Below, piece after piece: positions 45,690 to 55,435 of a stretch of DNA of 64,000 nt (positions within the stretch are counted from its first letter, which is position 1; each line of letters starts with the position of its first letter). The DNA comes from Pseudomonas serboccidentalis. Its GTDB lineage: Bacteria > Pseudomonadota > Gammaproteobacteria > Pseudomonadales > Pseudomonadaceae. The stretch spans positions 5,349,876-5,413,875 of the forward strand of contig NZ_CP101655.1 of the NCBI RefSeq assembly GCF_028830055.1, given 5' to 3'. The notes under the pieces were generated by a model. It saw only the letters and a list, made by a program, of their open reading frames with translations. It had not been told where the DNA came from and searched no databases. Made by a program: the position numbers and the translations under genes.

Positions 45690-46167
45690 GGAAATCGTCA
45701 CACGTCAAAAGTGAACAAACTGCGCGCCTGCCGGCCGTTGGCCCAGGGTCTGATGCAGTGGCATGAATACAAATACTATCCCGGTGGCACTTCCTTGAGC
45801 CCATGCCGTTAGCGGCTATTGGGTAATCGGATGGCATTTTAGCCATACTTTGTAACGAAGGGTGAACCTCATCTGTGAAAAACTGTCCGCGGAATCTGCC
45901 AAACGGCAGGCGCGGCAGTGCGCAGGTGCAGGCTCATGGCTGCAACAGGGGCGCTGAAGGAAACGAAGAAACAGAGAAATCAGGGAAGCGCTGCCGTGTT
46001 TACGGCTGAGCGTGCATGCGCACGACACTTGCGTACCGAGCGAATTGGAGTCCGCGCACAACTGGATGGTGCGCCGAAGCAAAGACGTGCGTGTGACAGT
46101 GGTCAAGTGCCAGCCGCCAGTTCCAATGCTCACCTGAACATTGGAACTGGCGGCTGGCGCGTTGCAA
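45690..46167. other. Gene-poor interval between lpxO and poly-Gly gene
   Basis: No convincing gene in about 480 bases on either strand; open frames there lack ribosome sites and recognisable domains. It should carry the lpxO promoter. The right end holds a 20-bp inverted repeat described separately. Confidence 0.4.
46109..46158. repeat. Perfect 20-bp inverted repeat with 10-base loop
   Basis: Left arm 46109-46128 begins GCCAGCCGCCAGTTCC; right arm 46139-46158 ends GGAACTGGCGGCTGGC. The arms are fully complementary. It sits just after the poly-Gly gene but has no T-run on either side, so it may be a rho-independent-like stem, mRNA stabiliser or transposon-derived palindrome. Confidence 0.7.
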
Positions 46168-46701
46168 TTACTTGGTGGTTGAGACGCTGGCCTTACTCAA
46201 GCCCTTGGTATTGTGATCGCCTGGCGTCGTGGCCGAAATAGCTCTGGCCTTTGACAGACCCTGGGTCGCTTTAGAGTTCGCTACGCCCGAAGTGGCCAAG
46301 CCGTGCCCACGATCAGTATTGTGATCGCGCCCAGTGTGCTGACCATTCACGCCACGATCGCGAACGGCCCTGCCGGCATGATCCGCGTCCAGGCCTTCGG
46401 CGCGGCCATTGTTGGAGGCGCTGGCTGAATGCCCGGCACTATCGCCACTGTGTCCGGCGCTGCCCACACCGCCGCCGTGACTGCCACCGCCGCCAGCACC
46501 CGCGCCACCGCCGTGACCGCCGCCACCACCACCACCACCACCACCACCACCACCACCACCACCACCACCACCACCACCACCACCACCATCCTTGGCGTAG
46601 GCGGAAGCCATGATCGACAGTTCAGCAGGCAGTAACGGTGCAGCGGCAAACATCATTACGCACGACATGACGGCAACGAGGTTGTTCTTTTTTAAACGCA
46701 T
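46168..46701 (-). CDS. Secreted poly-glycine/His-rich protein
   Basis: A 177-residue protein with signal-type N-terminus (MRLKKNNLVAVMSC, then MMFAAAPLLPAELS) followed by a run of 24 Gly, then Gly/His/Ser/Ala-rich low complexity (HGGGAGAGGG, SAGHSGDSAGHSASASNN) and repeated short words (KATQGLSKA, NTKGLSKAS). No family recognised. ATG 46701 starts the signal sequence; an in-frame start at 46734 adds 11 residues. The Gly run is encoded mostly by a pure GGT tract. Confidence 0.6.
   Translation of the reverse strand: MRLKKNNLVAVMSCVMMFAAAPLLPAELSIMASAYAKDGGGGGGGGGGGGGGGGGGGGGGGGHGGGAGAGGGGSHGGGVGSAGHSGDSAGHSASASNNGRAEGLDADHAGRAVRDRGVNGQHTGRDHNTDRGHGLATSGVANSKATQGLSKARAISATTPGDHNTKGLSKASVSTTK
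46523..46588. repeat. Trinucleotide microsatellite, CCA x 22
   Basis: Uninterrupted CCA repeated 22 times on the plus strand, read as GGT codons by the poly-Gly gene on the minus strand. Such a pure tract is prone to slippage, which would change Gly number without shifting the frame. Confidence 0.9.
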
Positions 46702-46876
46702 GATGGCATCCACAAGGTTTGGTTTTACTGCCATCTAAGACGCGCCCGGTGACATCCAGTTCAACAACAAGCGATCAGCGGAAGCACCAATCCCTCACAA
46801 ACCACGTGAGTGGGAATACGTTGCTTTTACCTACCGTAAAAGGGTGAAAACCGCTCAGATCGAGCGGGATGCCAGA

Positions 46877-47344
46877 CTAATCGAAAGCGCCATTCAGAAC
46901 TTCGTAGATGAGCCCGCTCGCGATAGCCACCAATATCAAGTCTGTACCCGCCTGCTGCCACTCATACCCGTCGTAGTGAGGCAATTGCCCAGCCAGTCGA
47001 CCATCCAGTTTTTTGGCGATACCCGGCGGAAGAGGCTTTCCTCGTGCCAGATTTTTCTGAATGCCGGGCGGCAGCGCGGGGCCTGGGCTCCAGTAGTCTC
47101 TGTAGCCATTGAGTACGCCTAAGACGCCACCGCGATCAATAACCGGTGCGTGATCCCAATTACCCGAGCCAGACCCTTTGTTCTTGCCACCCTGGTTGCC
47201 GTGGCTCTGACTGTGCTGTGGCCCGCCCTTTCCATTTCCTTTGCCATTGCCATTGCCATTTCCCGGGTCAGCCAGTGCCGCCACCGAACTCACAGCCAAA
47301 GCCAGGCAAGTAACAGACGCAACAACCAAACGTGTTTTAAGCAT
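46877..47344 (-). CDS. CigR-like secreted protein
   Basis: A 155-residue protein with signal peptide (VTCLALAVSSVAALADP), Gly/Asn/Lys-rich segment (GNGNGNGKGNGKGG), and a C-terminal domain with PALPPGIQKNLARGKPLPPGIAKKLDG and a final hydrophobic helix. The PPGIxKNLARGKPLPPGI motif is that of the CigR anti-virulence-regulator family as annotated in Pseudomonas, resembling RcnB-type periplasmic proteins. Role here unknown. Confidence 0.72.
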   Translation of the reverse strand: MLKTRLVVASVTCLALAVSSVAALADPGNGNGNGKGNGKGGPQHSQSHGNQGGKNKGSGSGNWDHAPVIDRGGVLGVLNGYRDYWSPGPALPPGIQKNLARGKPLPPGIAKKLDGRLAGQLPHYDGYEWQQAGTDLILVAIASGLIYEVLNGAFD

Positions 47345-47644
47345 GACGGCCCCTCAGAAAGAAATACTTGTTCAAATGTAGACGAGATTGCGGTGGCGCT
47401 GCAGGTTCGTTATCGCCCGCCATACAACTGCCGCATGACTTATGCGACAATGCGCGCAATGTCTGGCATGAATCCCGCCTTTAATGCCCAACAGCCTGGA
47501 CACCGCGTCCAGATGCTGCTCTCGCCCCATGCCTGCTGGCTCAACGCCGACGGTGACCGGATCGGGAAGAAAACGCTCCAAAATGCCCCAGGAATGGCCC
47601 TAGCGCCACATGTGCGGCTCGCAACCCATTGATAGGTAAAGCAA
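47345..47644. other. Intergenic region before the ABC-F gene
   Basis: Holds the divergent promoters of the CigR-like and ABC-F genes. A 65-codon frame (47435-47632) is open but has no ribosome site or recognisable domain, so I do not call it. Nothing else seen. Confidence 0.4.
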
Positions 47645-49231
47645 TTGATCTCCACAGCTAATATCACGATGCAGTTCGGCGCCAAGCCGCTCTTCGAAAA
47701 CGTTTCGGTCAAATTTGGCGCGGGCAACCGCTATGGCCTGATCGGCGCCAACGGTTGCGGCAAGTCGACCTTCATGAAAATCCTCGGCGGCGATCTTGAT
47801 CCGTCCGGCGGCCAGGTCATGCTCGAGCCGAACGTGCGTCTGGGTAAATTGCGCCAGGACCAGTTCGCCTACGAAGAATTCACCGTGATCGACACCGTGA
47901 TCATGGGTCACGAAGAGCTGTGGAAGGTCAAGGCAGAACGCGACCGTATCTACTCGCTGGCGGAAATGTCGGAAGAAGACGGCATGGCCGTGGCCGAGCT
48001 GGAAACCGAATTCGCCGAAATGGACGGCTACACCGCCGAATCCCGTGCAGGCGAGCTGTTGTTGGGTTTGGGCATTCCGCTGGAACAGCATTTCGGCCCG
48101 ATGAGTGAAGTTTCCCCAGGCTGGAAGCTGCGCGTATTGCTGGCTCAGGCCCTGTTCTCCGATCCGGAAGTGCTGTTGCTCGACGAACCGACCAACCACC
48201 TGGACATCAACACCATTCGCTGGCTGGAAAACGTTCTGACCCAGCGTAACAGCCTGATGATCATCATCTCTCACGACCGTCACTTCCTGAACAGCGTGTG
48301 CACGCACATGGCTGACCTGGATTACGGCGAGCTGCGCCTGTTCCCGGGCAACTACGACGAGTACATGACCGTGGCGACCCAGTCCCGCGAGCAACTGCTG
48401 TCGGACAACGCCAAGAAGAAAGCCCAGATTTCCGAGCTGCAATCGTTCGTCAGCCGCTTCTCGGCCAACGCCTCGAAAGCCAAGCAGGCCACTTCCCGCG
48501 CCAAGGCGATCGACAAGATCCAACTGGCCGAGGTCAAGCCTTCCAGCCGCGTGAGCCCGTTCATCCGTTTCGAGCAGAACAAAAAGCTGCACCGCCAGGC
48601 GGTCATGGTCGAAAAGATGGCGAAAGGTTTCGACGGCAAGCCGCTGTTCAAAGACTTCAGCTTCCAGGTTGAAGCCGGCGAGCGCGTAGCGATCATCGGC
48701 CCGAACGGTATCGGCAAGACCACCCTGCTGCGCACCCTGGTCAACGAACTGACCCCGGATGCCGGTAGCGTCAAGTGGACCGACGCCGCGGAACTGGGCT
48801 ACTACGCTCAGGACCACGCCCACGACTTCGAAGACGATGTCACGCTGTTCGACTGGATGGGTCAGTGGACTCAGGGCGAGCAGATGATTCGCGGTACTTT
48901 GGGCCGCATGCTGTTCTCCAACGATGAGATCCTCAAGTCGGTCAAGGTGATTTCCGGTGGTGAGCAAGGTCGCATGCTGTTCGGCAAGCTGATCCTGCAA
49001 AAGCCGAACGTGCTGATCATGGACGAACCGACCAACCACCTGGACATGGAATCGATCGAGGCGCTGAACCTGGCGCTGGAAAACTACCCGGGCACGCTGA
49101 TTTTCGTCAGCCACGACCGTGAGTTCGTATCGTCCCTGGCCACGCGCATCATCGAGCTGAGCGCCAATGGCGTGACTGACTTCAGCGGCACTTACGATGA
49201 CTACCTGCGTAGTCAGGGTGTGGTGTTCTAA
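47645..49231 (+). CDS. ABC-F family ATPase, YbiT-like
   Basis: A 528-residue cytosolic protein with two ABC domains and no transmembrane part; ABC-F proteins act on the ribosome. Domain 1: [20 protein letters not shown], with a divergent signature VSPGWKLR. Linker about 240-300 with [19 protein letters not shown], the P-site-tRNA-interaction region. Domain 2: [30 protein letters not shown]. Length and motifs match YbiT. TTG start with a weak AGG site. Confidence 0.88.
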   Translation: MISTANITMQFGAKPLFENVSVKFGAGNRYGLIGANGCGKSTFMKILGGDLDPSGGQVMLEPNVRLGKLRQDQFAYEEFTVIDTVIMGHEELWKVKAERDRIYSLAEMSEEDGMAVAELETEFAEMDGYTAESRAGELLLGLGIPLEQHFGPMSEVSPGWKLRVLLAQALFSDPEVLLLDEPTNHLDINTIRWLENVLTQRNSLMIIISHDRHFLNSVCTHMADLDYGELRLFPGNYDEYMTVATQSREQLLSDNAKKKAQISELQSFVSRFSANASKAKQATSRAKAIDKIQLAEVKPSSRVSPFIRFEQNKKLHRQAVMVEKMAKGFDGKPLFKDFSFQVEAGERVAIIGPNGIGKTTLLRTLVNELTPDAGSVKWTDAAELGYYAQDHAHDFEDDVTLFDWMGQWTQGEQMIRGTLGRMLFSNDEILKSVKVISGGEQGRMLFGKLILQKPNVLIMDEPTNHLDMESIEALNLALENYPGTLIFVSHDREFVSSLATRIIELSANGVTDFSGTYDDYLRSQGVVF

Positions 49232-49269
49232 GAGCAGCTTCGAGTGTTCAGTTGCTAGCTGCAAGATAA

Positions 49270-49299
49270 AAAGCCCTGTCCTTGTGACGGGGCTTTTTG
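49270..49299 (+). terminator. Intrinsic terminator after the ABC-F gene
   Basis: AAAGCCC(TGTC) stem closing on GACGGGGCTTTTT with T-run, about 40 bases after the stop. Confidence 0.8.
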
Positions 49300-49335
49300 C
49301 ATTCCAAAACCAGTATTTATATGGGTACCGACACC

Positions 49336-49402
49336 ATCGCGAGCAGGCTCACTCCGACATTTGAATGCGTCCCCTCCTGTAGGAGTGAGCCTGCTCGCGA
49401 TG
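49336..49402. repeat. Paired REP-type palindrome, family B
   Basis: Inverted family B pair after the ABC-F terminator. Confidence 0.85.
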
Positions 49403-49516
49403 AGGCCATCAGCAACACATCACTCCCGGGCAGGAAAAATAGTTAGTCTGCTTCCTTTTATTTCAGCACCCGGCCATGATGCCGACTCTCCTGCCGCCGC
49501 CCGCGAACGAGTCCTC

Positions 49517-50704
49517 ATGTCTGTGCAGCAACTGCCCCCGCAAAGCTCCATGGCGATCACCCTGCAGATCGTTTCCATCGTGTTCTACACCTTTGTCGCC
49601 TTCCTGTGCATCGGTCTGCCGATTGCGGTGTTGCCCGGCTATGTTCACGAACAACTGGGGTTCAGCGCGATCATCGCGGGCCTGGTCATCGGTTCACAGT
49701 ACCTGGCCACCCTGCTCAGTCGGCCCATGGCCGGGCGGATGTCGGACACCATGGGCACCAAACGGGCGATTGTTTACGGGTTGTCGGGGATTGTGCTCAG
49801 CGGACTGCTGACGCTGATGTCGACGTTGCTGCAGGATTTTGCGCTGGCAAGTCTGTTGATTCTGATCGTTGGCCGGCTGTTGCTCGGCGTCGCACAAGGC
49901 CTGATCGGGGTCGGCACCATCAGTTGGTGCATGGGCCAGCTCGGCGTCGAGCACACGGCTAGGTCGATCGGCTGGAACGGCATCGCCTCCTACGGCGCGA
50001 TTGCGATTGGCGCGCCACTGGGCGTGGTGATGGTCGCCGACTACGGTTTTGCCAGCCTGGGCATCGCCCTGTCGGTATTGGCGGCAGGCGCCTTGGTGTT
50101 GATCCGCAATAAACCCTCGGTGCCAGTGGTACGCGGCGAACGCCTGCCGTTCTGGGCGGTGTTCGGGCGCATTGCACCGTTTGGCGCCAGCTTGAGCCTG
50201 GCGTCCATCGGTTACGGCACGCTGACCACCTTCATCACCCTCTATTACCTCAATCGGGGCTGGAGCGGCGCCGCGTACTGCCTGACGGTTTTTGGCGCGT
50301 GTTTCATCCTGTCACGACTGCTGTTCATTTCAACCATCAGCCGCTTTGGCGGTTTCAATTCGGCGATTGCCTGCATGACCATTGAAACCGTCGGGCTGAT
50401 TCTGCTGTGGCTGGCGCCGTCCACCGCAGTCGCGCTGATCGGTGCCGGGCTGGCGGGTTTTGGCTTGTCGCTGGTGTATCCGGCGCTGGGGGTCGAGGCG
50501 ATCAAACAGGTGCCCAATTCCAGCCGGGGTTCAGGGTTGGGAGCGTACGCAGTGTTCTTCGATCTGGCCCTGGCGATTGCCGGGCCGTTGATGGGCGCGG
50601 TGGCGCTGAACCTGGGGTATTCGTGGATTTTCTTCAGTGCGGCGCTGTTGTCGGTGATCGGGCTGGGGTTGACCTTGCTGCTCAAGCGCAGGGCGTTGAG
50701 CTGA
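49517..50704 (+). CDS. MFS transporter, YhhS-like
   Basis: A 395-residue, 12-helix major-facilitator protein: YLATLLSRPMAGRMSDTMGTKR is the loop 2-3 motif (D-R-G-R equivalent), GLIGVGTISWCMG in helix 5 and YPALGVEAIKQVP in the second half. The layout matches the YhhS/arabinose-efflux-like group. Substrate unknown. ATG 49517 is used; the longer frame from 49361 runs through a REP element. Single gene with a REP pair after it. Confidence 0.82.
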   Translation: MSVQQLPPQSSMAITLQIVSIVFYTFVAFLCIGLPIAVLPGYVHEQLGFSAIIAGLVIGSQYLATLLSRPMAGRMSDTMGTKRAIVYGLSGIVLSGLLTLMSTLLQDFALASLLILIVGRLLLGVAQGLIGVGTISWCMGQLGVEHTARSIGWNGIASYGAIAIGAPLGVVMVADYGFASLGIALSVLAAGALVLIRNKPSVPVVRGERLPFWAVFGRIAPFGASLSLASIGYGTLTTFITLYYLNRGWSGAAYCLTVFGACFILSRLLFISTISRFGGFNSAIACMTIETVGLILLWLAPSTAVALIGAGLAGFGLSLVYPALGVEAIKQVPNSSRGSGLGAYAVFFDLALAIAGPLMGAVALNLGYSWIFFSAALLSVIGLGLTLLLKRRALS

Positions 50705-50711
50705 AAAACCA

Positions 50712-50788
50712 AATCAAAAGATCGCAGCCTTCGGCAGCTCCTACATTGCTTTGTGTAGGAGCTGCCGAAGGCTGCGATCTTTTGATCT
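50712..50788. repeat. Paired REP-type palindrome, family A
   Basis: Inverted family A pair ending at the 3' end of the convergent hydrolase gene. Confidence 0.85.
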
Positions 50789-50789
50789 T

Positions 50790-51827
50790 TTATTGATCTG
50801 CGGTTTGCATCCCCGCCCGGCTCGGCCGGCCCAGCGTACGCGAGAAAAACTGGCCGGCTTCGGAGATCATGTTGCGGTGGATGTCTTCGCGGTCCACGCC
50901 GTCGGCGTCGGTGCACAGCGCCGGCATGGCGCGGATCTGCTCTTCGTTGCACGGCGCCATGAACACGAAGTGCCCTGCCCCGGCGAGCAATTTGAAGTCC
51001 GGGGCGGTCGGCAGTTTGCGCGCCAGGGCGGCGGCGTTCTTGTCGAAGGCCACCAGTTTGTCGCCGTCGCCGCTGTACAGCAGCACCGGCACATGCACGT
51101 CTGCCAAGGTGTGACGACCGAACTTCAGGCTCAGTGGCGCCATCAGCAGCAGCGCGTGCACGCGCGGATCAGCCACTGGCTGCAAGTCATCGCGATCGAC
51201 GATCAGTTCGCCCTGGGTATTGCAGGCATCGCGGTCATCCGGGCGTTCCTGGCAGTAACGGCGCAGACGATCCAGATCCGGCTGCGCGCCCGAGAGAATC
51301 AATGCGGTTTCGCCACCCGCCGAATAACCAATCACCCCGACCTGATCGGCGTTGACGAACGGCGAGAGCATCGGGTCGCCGAGGGTGGCGGTGATCGCTT
51401 CGGAAATCTGGATCGGCCGCCCATACAGATTGCTCAGGGTGCCGAGCCGGCTGTGATCCTTGGAGTTGTCGCCGGGATGAATCACCGCCACCACCACAAA
51501 GCCCTTGCGTGCCAGCGAGGTGGCGAGGTCATGCAGGGCGATGGGCGTGCCGGTGTTGCCGTGGGACAGCATCAGCATTGGAAAGCGGCCGATGGCGACT
51601 TTGGTGTCGGCGCCGGCCTCGACGCTGTAGCCCTCAAGCAAACTGGTGTGTTCGCGGTCGCTGGAGGGATAGAAGGCGATGGCGCGCATCGGTTGCAGAT
51701 CCAGCGGATCGAGGAAGGTCATCTCGTGGTAACCGACACTCCAGACAGGGTGTCGCCCGGGCGCGGCATGCACTGAACCGAGGCTGCCAAGCAGGCAAAT
51801 CAGTAACGTTGCACAAAGACGCATCAT
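50790..51827 (-). CDS. Secreted alpha/beta hydrolase
   Basis: A 345-residue protein with signal peptide (LCATLLICLLGSLGSVHAAP). Dienelactone-hydrolase/PAF-acetylhydrolase-like fold: oxyanion SHGNTGTPIAL, nucleophile elbow VIGYSAGGETAL, acid in YSGDGDKLVAF and His in AGAGHFVFM. Predicted periplasmic esterase or lipase-like enzyme; substrate unknown. ATG 51827 has GGTGGG 7 bases upstream; the GTG at 51839 overlaps that site. Confidence 0.8.
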   Translation of the reverse strand: MMRLCATLLICLLGSLGSVHAAPGRHPVWSVGYHEMTFLDPLDLQPMRAIAFYPSSDREHTSLLEGYSVEAGADTKVAIGRFPMLMLSHGNTGTPIALHDLATSLARKGFVVVAVIHPGDNSKDHSRLGTLSNLYGRPIQISEAITATLGDPMLSPFVNADQVGVIGYSAGGETALILSGAQPDLDRLRRYCQERPDDRDACNTQGELIVDRDDLQPVADPRVHALLLMAPLSLKFGRHTLADVHVPVLLYSGDGDKLVAFDKNAAALARKLPTAPDFKLLAGAGHFVFMAPCNEEQIRAMPALCTDADGVDREDIHRNMISEAGQFFSRTLGRPSRAGMQTADQ

Positions 51828-51939
51828 GGGATGGCCCACCCTGTGTTACTCAATCGAAAGATCCTTCGTGTTCCGACGCCCGAACCCCCGAGGTTCGGTG
51901 ATCCGGCGCGGCGTTGCACTCAGACGTTGATCGTTTGAC

Positions 51940-51964
51940 TGCATAACCTGGGCCAGATTATGCA
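51940..51964. promoter_or_regulatory. Inverted repeat TGCATAA-N11-TTATGCA
   Basis: Perfect 7-bp arms with an 11-base spacer, 113 bases upstream of the hydrolase start. The T-N11-A layout is like a LysR-type operator. Regulator not identified. Confidence 0.5.
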
Positions 51965-51977
51965 ACAGTCAGAAACA

Positions 51978-52022
51978 AAAAACTCCGCACCTGGCCCTTG
52001 CAGAACCAGAATACAGAGTTTT
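51978..52022 (-). terminator. Probable terminator after azoR
   Basis: AAAAACTC (minus-strand 5' arm) pairs with GAGTTTTTT, inner CTGGTTCTG/CCAGG-type pairing, then T-run on the minus strand, about 45 bases beyond the azoR stop. Confidence 0.55.
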
Positions 52023-52063
52023 TCGAGAGGCTACCTGAACCGTAGCTGGGCTTTACGCAATGC

Positions 52064-52675
52064 TTACGCAGCGGCGAACAGTTGCTCGCTGATCTTCGCC
52101 TGAGCAGCGCTCATCGCGTTGTTGCGCACTTCATCACCGTATGACAGGCCTTCGGCACGGACGATTTCGATGTCGGTGATGCCGAGGAAGCCCAGTACCA
52201 GCTTCAGATATTCTTCGTGAGCGATACCGCTCGCCTGACCGGCATGGATGCCGCCGGAGGTGGAGACGATGACCACTTTCTTGCCACCGCACAGGCCTTC
52301 GGGGCCGGCTTCGGTGTAACGGAAAGTCTGGCCGGCAACGGCGACGCGGTCGATCCAGGCCTTGAGCTGGGTTGGCACGGTGAAATTGTACATCGGAGCG
52401 GCGATCACGATGGCGTCGGCGGCGATGAATTCAGCCAGGGTCGAAGCGCTCAGTTCAGCTTCGTGCTGTTGTGCGGCATTGCGCAGTTCAGCGCTGGTGC
52501 CGGCCGCCACCAGGGTGGTCGACGAGAAGTGGCTGATGGCGTCGGCGGCCAGGTCGCGGTAGGTCACCACGGCAGCAGGCTCGGCGGCTTGCCAGGCATT
52601 GACGACTTGACTGCTCAACTGACGGGAAGCCGAGTTGTCGCCCAGAATGCTCGAATCGATGTGCAGCAGTTTCAT
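52064..52675 (-). CDS. azoR: FMN-dependent NADH-azoreductase
   Basis: A 203-residue flavodoxin-fold quinone/azo reductase. [21 protein letters not shown] binds FMN phosphate; [21 protein letters not shown] and TSGGIH are the AzoR signatures. It reduces quinones and azo bonds with NADH, protecting against electrophile stress. Divergent from a LysR regulator 125 bases away, the standard arrangement for this family. Confidence 0.93.
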   Translation of the reverse strand: MKLLHIDSSILGDNSASRQLSSQVVNAWQAAEPAAVVTYRDLAADAISHFSSTTLVAAGTSAELRNAAQQHEAELSASTLAEFIAADAIVIAAPMYNFTVPTQLKAWIDRVAVAGQTFRYTEAGPEGLCGGKKVVIVSTSGGIHAGQASGIAHEEYLKLVLGFLGITDIEIVRAEGLSYGDEVRNNAMSAAQAKISEQLFAAA

Positions 52676-52800
52676 GTGGAATCTCCTGGAAAGAATCGCC
52701 GGTGGCGACGGAATGGAAACAATCCTACGGAAGAAACCAATAGCTGATTAGCCGCCGGCAATGCGATAGTTCGTCCCACTGATAGAACGGTGGATTTTTC

Positions 52801-53709
52801 ATGCAGGATCTCAACGATCTCTACTATTTCGCCAAGGTGGTCGAGGCCGGTGGCTTCGCGGCGGCCGGACGTTTGCTGGGCATTCCCAAGTCACGGCTGT
52901 CACGGCGCATTGCCGAACTCGAAGAACGCCTCGGTGCGCGCCTGTTGCAACGCACCACCCGCCAATTGAACCTGACCGCTGTCGGCGAGCGTTACTTGCG
53001 CCACTGCCAGGCAATGTTGCTCGAGGCGGAAATGGCCGACGAAGCCGTCGCCAGCATGTCCAGCGAACCTCGCGGGCGCTTGCGTGTGTCCTGTCCGACC
53101 GGTCTGGCGCGGGAAATGCTGCCGTGGGTGATTAGCGACTTCCTCGGCAAATTCCCCCAGGTGCAACTGGAGGTGGTGCTGCTCAATCGCCGGGTGGATC
53201 TGGTCGCCGAAGGTTTTGACGTGGCGTTACGCGTGCGTGAACTGGGTGATGAGGACCCGTTGCTGGTAACCCGCCGTCTGCGCCAGGCGCAAATGGTCGT
53301 GGTGGCCAGCCCTGCATTTATTCAGGGCAAAACGATCACCCACCCGCTGGACCTTAAGTCGCTGCCGGTGCTCGGCGCGCTGGAAGCCGACCGCATGGTG
53401 CACGTGCGTCTGCTCGATCAACAGGGCAACAGCGTCGAGCTGAACATGGAAGCGCGGCTGGGTATCGATGACTTCATCGTGCGCAAAGCCTGTGTGCTGG
53501 CAGGCCAGGGCTTTACCCTGCTGCCGATGATGAATTGCGAGGCCGACCTTGAGAGTGGCGCGCTGGTGCAACTGCTGCCCGAGTGGTCGTTGCCGGGGGG
53601 CTGGTTGCAAGCGGTGTATCCGCATCGGCGCGGGGTGATGCCGGCGGTGCGGGCGTGGATCGATCATCTGGTCGAATCGTTCAATGCGTGTGGAGAGCGA
53701 CTGTTATGA
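52801..53709 (+). CDS. LysR-family regulator, probably of azoR
   Basis: A 302-residue LysR protein: N-terminal winged HTH ([41 protein letters not shown]) and a substrate-binding-like C-terminal domain. Resembles AaeR/DsdC-type quinone-responsive LTTRs that flank azoreductases. The intergenic region with azoR has GTTC-N12-GAAC, a possible binding site. Confidence 0.87.
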   Translation: MQDLNDLYYFAKVVEAGGFAAAGRLLGIPKSRLSRRIAELEERLGARLLQRTTRQLNLTAVGERYLRHCQAMLLEAEMADEAVASMSSEPRGRLRVSCPTGLAREMLPWVISDFLGKFPQVQLEVVLLNRRVDLVAEGFDVALRVRELGDEDPLLVTRRLRQAQMVVVASPAFIQGKTITHPLDLKSLPVLGALEADRMVHVRLLDQQGNSVELNMEARLGIDDFIVRKACVLAGQGFTLLPMMNCEADLESGALVQLLPEWSLPGGWLQAVYPHRRGVMPAVRAWIDHLVESFNACGERLL

Positions 53710-54065
53710 CAAAAGGAAAGATGAACGAAGCGGATGTCGCCGCGTTCTGCCTCGCCCTGCCCGGCGCGCGCGAGGATTACAAATGGGGCGGCGTGCGGGT
53801 GTTCTCGATTGCCGGCAACAAGATGTTTGCCCTGCAGGGCCTGCGCGGGGACTCATTGGCGTTCAAGGTCGACAAGGATCTGTTTCTCGGCCATTGCGAC
53901 CGCCCGGGCATTCACCCGGCGCCTTATCTGGCACGGGCGCAGTGGATCATCATGCATCCGCCCTACCCGCTGGCTGCCGAGGAGTTGCGCGGGTTGCTGA
54001 CGCGCTCGCATCAGTTGGTGGTGAGCAAGTTGCCGAAGAAGACCCAGGTTGGATTACTGCTGTAA
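53706..54065 (+). CDS. YjbR/MmcQ-family protein
   Basis: A 119-residue CyaY-like DNA-binding-fold protein: ADVAAFCLALPGAREDYKWGGVRVFSIAGNKMF and WIIMHPPYPLAAEELRGLLTRSHQLVVSKLPKK are typical. ATG 53706 overlaps the LysR stop (ATGA); an ATG at 53721 preceded by AAAGGA is also possible. Function unknown; coupled to the regulator. Confidence 0.82.
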   Translation: MTKGKMNEADVAAFCLALPGAREDYKWGGVRVFSIAGNKMFALQGLRGDSLAFKVDKDLFLGHCDRPGIHPAPYLARAQWIIMHPPYPLAAEELRGLLTRSHQLVVSKLPKKTQVGLLL

Positions 54066-54075
54066 ACCCGCCCCC

Positions 54076-54163
54076 TGTAGGAGCTGCCGCAGGCTGCGAT
54101 CTTTTGACTTTGATCTTATAAAAAACAAGATCAAAAGATCGCAGCCTGCGGCAGCTCCTACAG
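54076..54163. repeat. Paired REP-type palindrome, family A
   Basis: Inverted family A pair between convergent genes. Confidence 0.85.
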
Positions 54164-54179
54164 GGGAATTTGTGGTGAT

Positions 54180-54608
54180 TTAGAACAATGAAAGCAGGTT
54201 CGATCCGAGAAACAGCTGGTCGATCCAGAACACCTGATGCAGCGCCACAATCGCCCAGAACAGAATCTGAAACGACACCTTGCGCGTCTTGTGCCGGAAC
54301 ACTTGCTGGGCGATCAGCGCGCCGGGCCAGCCGCCGGCCAGTTCCAGCGCGTGCAGGATGTTCTCCGGGGTGCGCCAGGCGTCGGCGCGGGCCTTGCGCT
54401 TGTCCGCCCAGTACATGAAGAACGTCAGCACGCTGACCACGCCATAGGCGGTCAGCGGTACCAGCGAAATCCCGCGCAGCCACATCGACAGTGAGCCGAA
54501 CAGTGGCAATGCGCAGACGACCAGCAGCACCGCCAGTTTCAATCTCAGATGCTGAATGCCGCCACCGGATGGGCGTCCGTCCGGGCGGCGTGCGCGCGAA
54601 TCACTCAT
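54180..54608 (-). CDS. DUF1294 membrane protein
   Basis: A 142-residue membrane protein with about three helices and the conserved core [45 protein letters not shown], which is DUF1294. ATG 54608 overlaps the uppP stop (ATGA), so it is made with UppP. Function unknown. Confidence 0.82.
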   Translation of the reverse strand: MSDSRARRPDGRPSGGGIQHLRLKLAVLLVVCALPLFGSLSMWLRGISLVPLTAYGVVSVLTFFMYWADKRKARADAWRTPENILHALELAGGWPGALIAQQVFRHKTRKVSFQILFWAIVALHQVFWIDQLFLGSNLLSLF

Positions 54609-55435
54609 GGCTTGGCCGCCGCCCAGTCCACCCAGCCGAACTGCCAGGTCGCCAGAATCACCAGACCGAAGACAATCCGGTACCAGGCGAATGCCGCGTA
54701 GCTGTGGCTGGCGATGAACTTGAGCAGACCGCGCACGGCGATCATGGCGAAAATGAACGCCGTGACGAAACCGATGGCGAACACCGGGAAGTCTGCGGGT
54801 ACGAACAGATGGCGATACTTGTAACCCGAGTACACCGCCGCCCCGACCATGGTCGGCATGGCCAGGAAGAACGAGAACTCGGTCGCAGTCTTGCGCGACA
54901 GGCCGAACAGCAGACCACCGATGATCGTCGAGCCGGAGCGCGAGGTGCCGGGAATCATCGCCAGGCACTGCGCGAAACCGACTTTCAGCGCGTCTTTCCA
55001 GGTGATCTCATCCACTGTTTCGGCGTGTACTTCGTGCTGTCGGCGTTCGGCCCACAACATGATCACGCCACCCACCACCAGCGCCGTTGCAACGGTGATG
55101 GGATTGAACAGGTATTGGTGGATCAGGTCGGCAAAAATCACCCCCAACACCACTGCCGGCAGAAACGCGATCAGCAGATTGGCAGTAAAGCGCTGCGCAC
55201 TCGGCTGGGTCGGCAGGCCGATCACCACGTCGAGGATCTTGCGACGAAACTCCCAGACCACCGCGAGGATCGCGCCGAGCTGAATAATGATGTTGAACGC
55301 CATGGCCCGTTCGCCGCCGAAGTCGAGCAAGTCGGCAACAATGATCTGGTGTCCGGTACTGGAAATGGGCAAAAACTCCGTCAGCCCCTCTACAACTCCT
55401 AGAATCAGTGCCTGCAAGGCGGTCCAAAGATCCAT
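54605..55435 (-). CDS. uppP: Undecaprenyl-diphosphatase UppP (BacA)
   Basis: A 276-residue polytopic enzyme that recycles undecaprenyl pyrophosphate for peptidoglycan and O-antigen synthesis and gives bacitracin resistance. Signatures: [19 protein letters not shown] with catalytic Glu/Ser/His, and [19 protein letters not shown] with the PGTSRSG motif. Normal length. Downstream gene overlaps by 4 bases. Confidence 0.96.
   Translation of the reverse strand: MDLWTALQALILGVVEGLTEFLPISSTGHQIIVADLLDFGGERAMAFNIIIQLGAILAVVWEFRRKILDVVIGLPTQPSAQRFTANLLIAFLPAVVLGVIFADLIHQYLFNPITVATALVVGGVIMLWAERRQHEVHAETVDEITWKDALKVGFAQCLAMIPGTSRSGSTIIGGLLFGLSRKTATEFSFFLAMPTMVGAAVYSGYKYRHLFVPADFPVFAIGFVTAFIFAMIAVRGLLKFIASHSYAAFAWYRIVFGLVILATWQFGWVDWAAAKP

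Noticed and set aside
45816..46241. Small frames in the lpxO to poly-Gly interval
   Set aside because: No ribosome sites or protein-like features on either strand.
46429..46635. Poly-threonine frame on the plus strand
   Set aside because: Produced by the CCA microsatellite; the minus strand has a signal peptide in the right place.
47435..47632. 65-codon open frame upstream of the ABC-F gene
   Set aside because: No ribosome site, no recognisable domain and composition like intergenic sequence.
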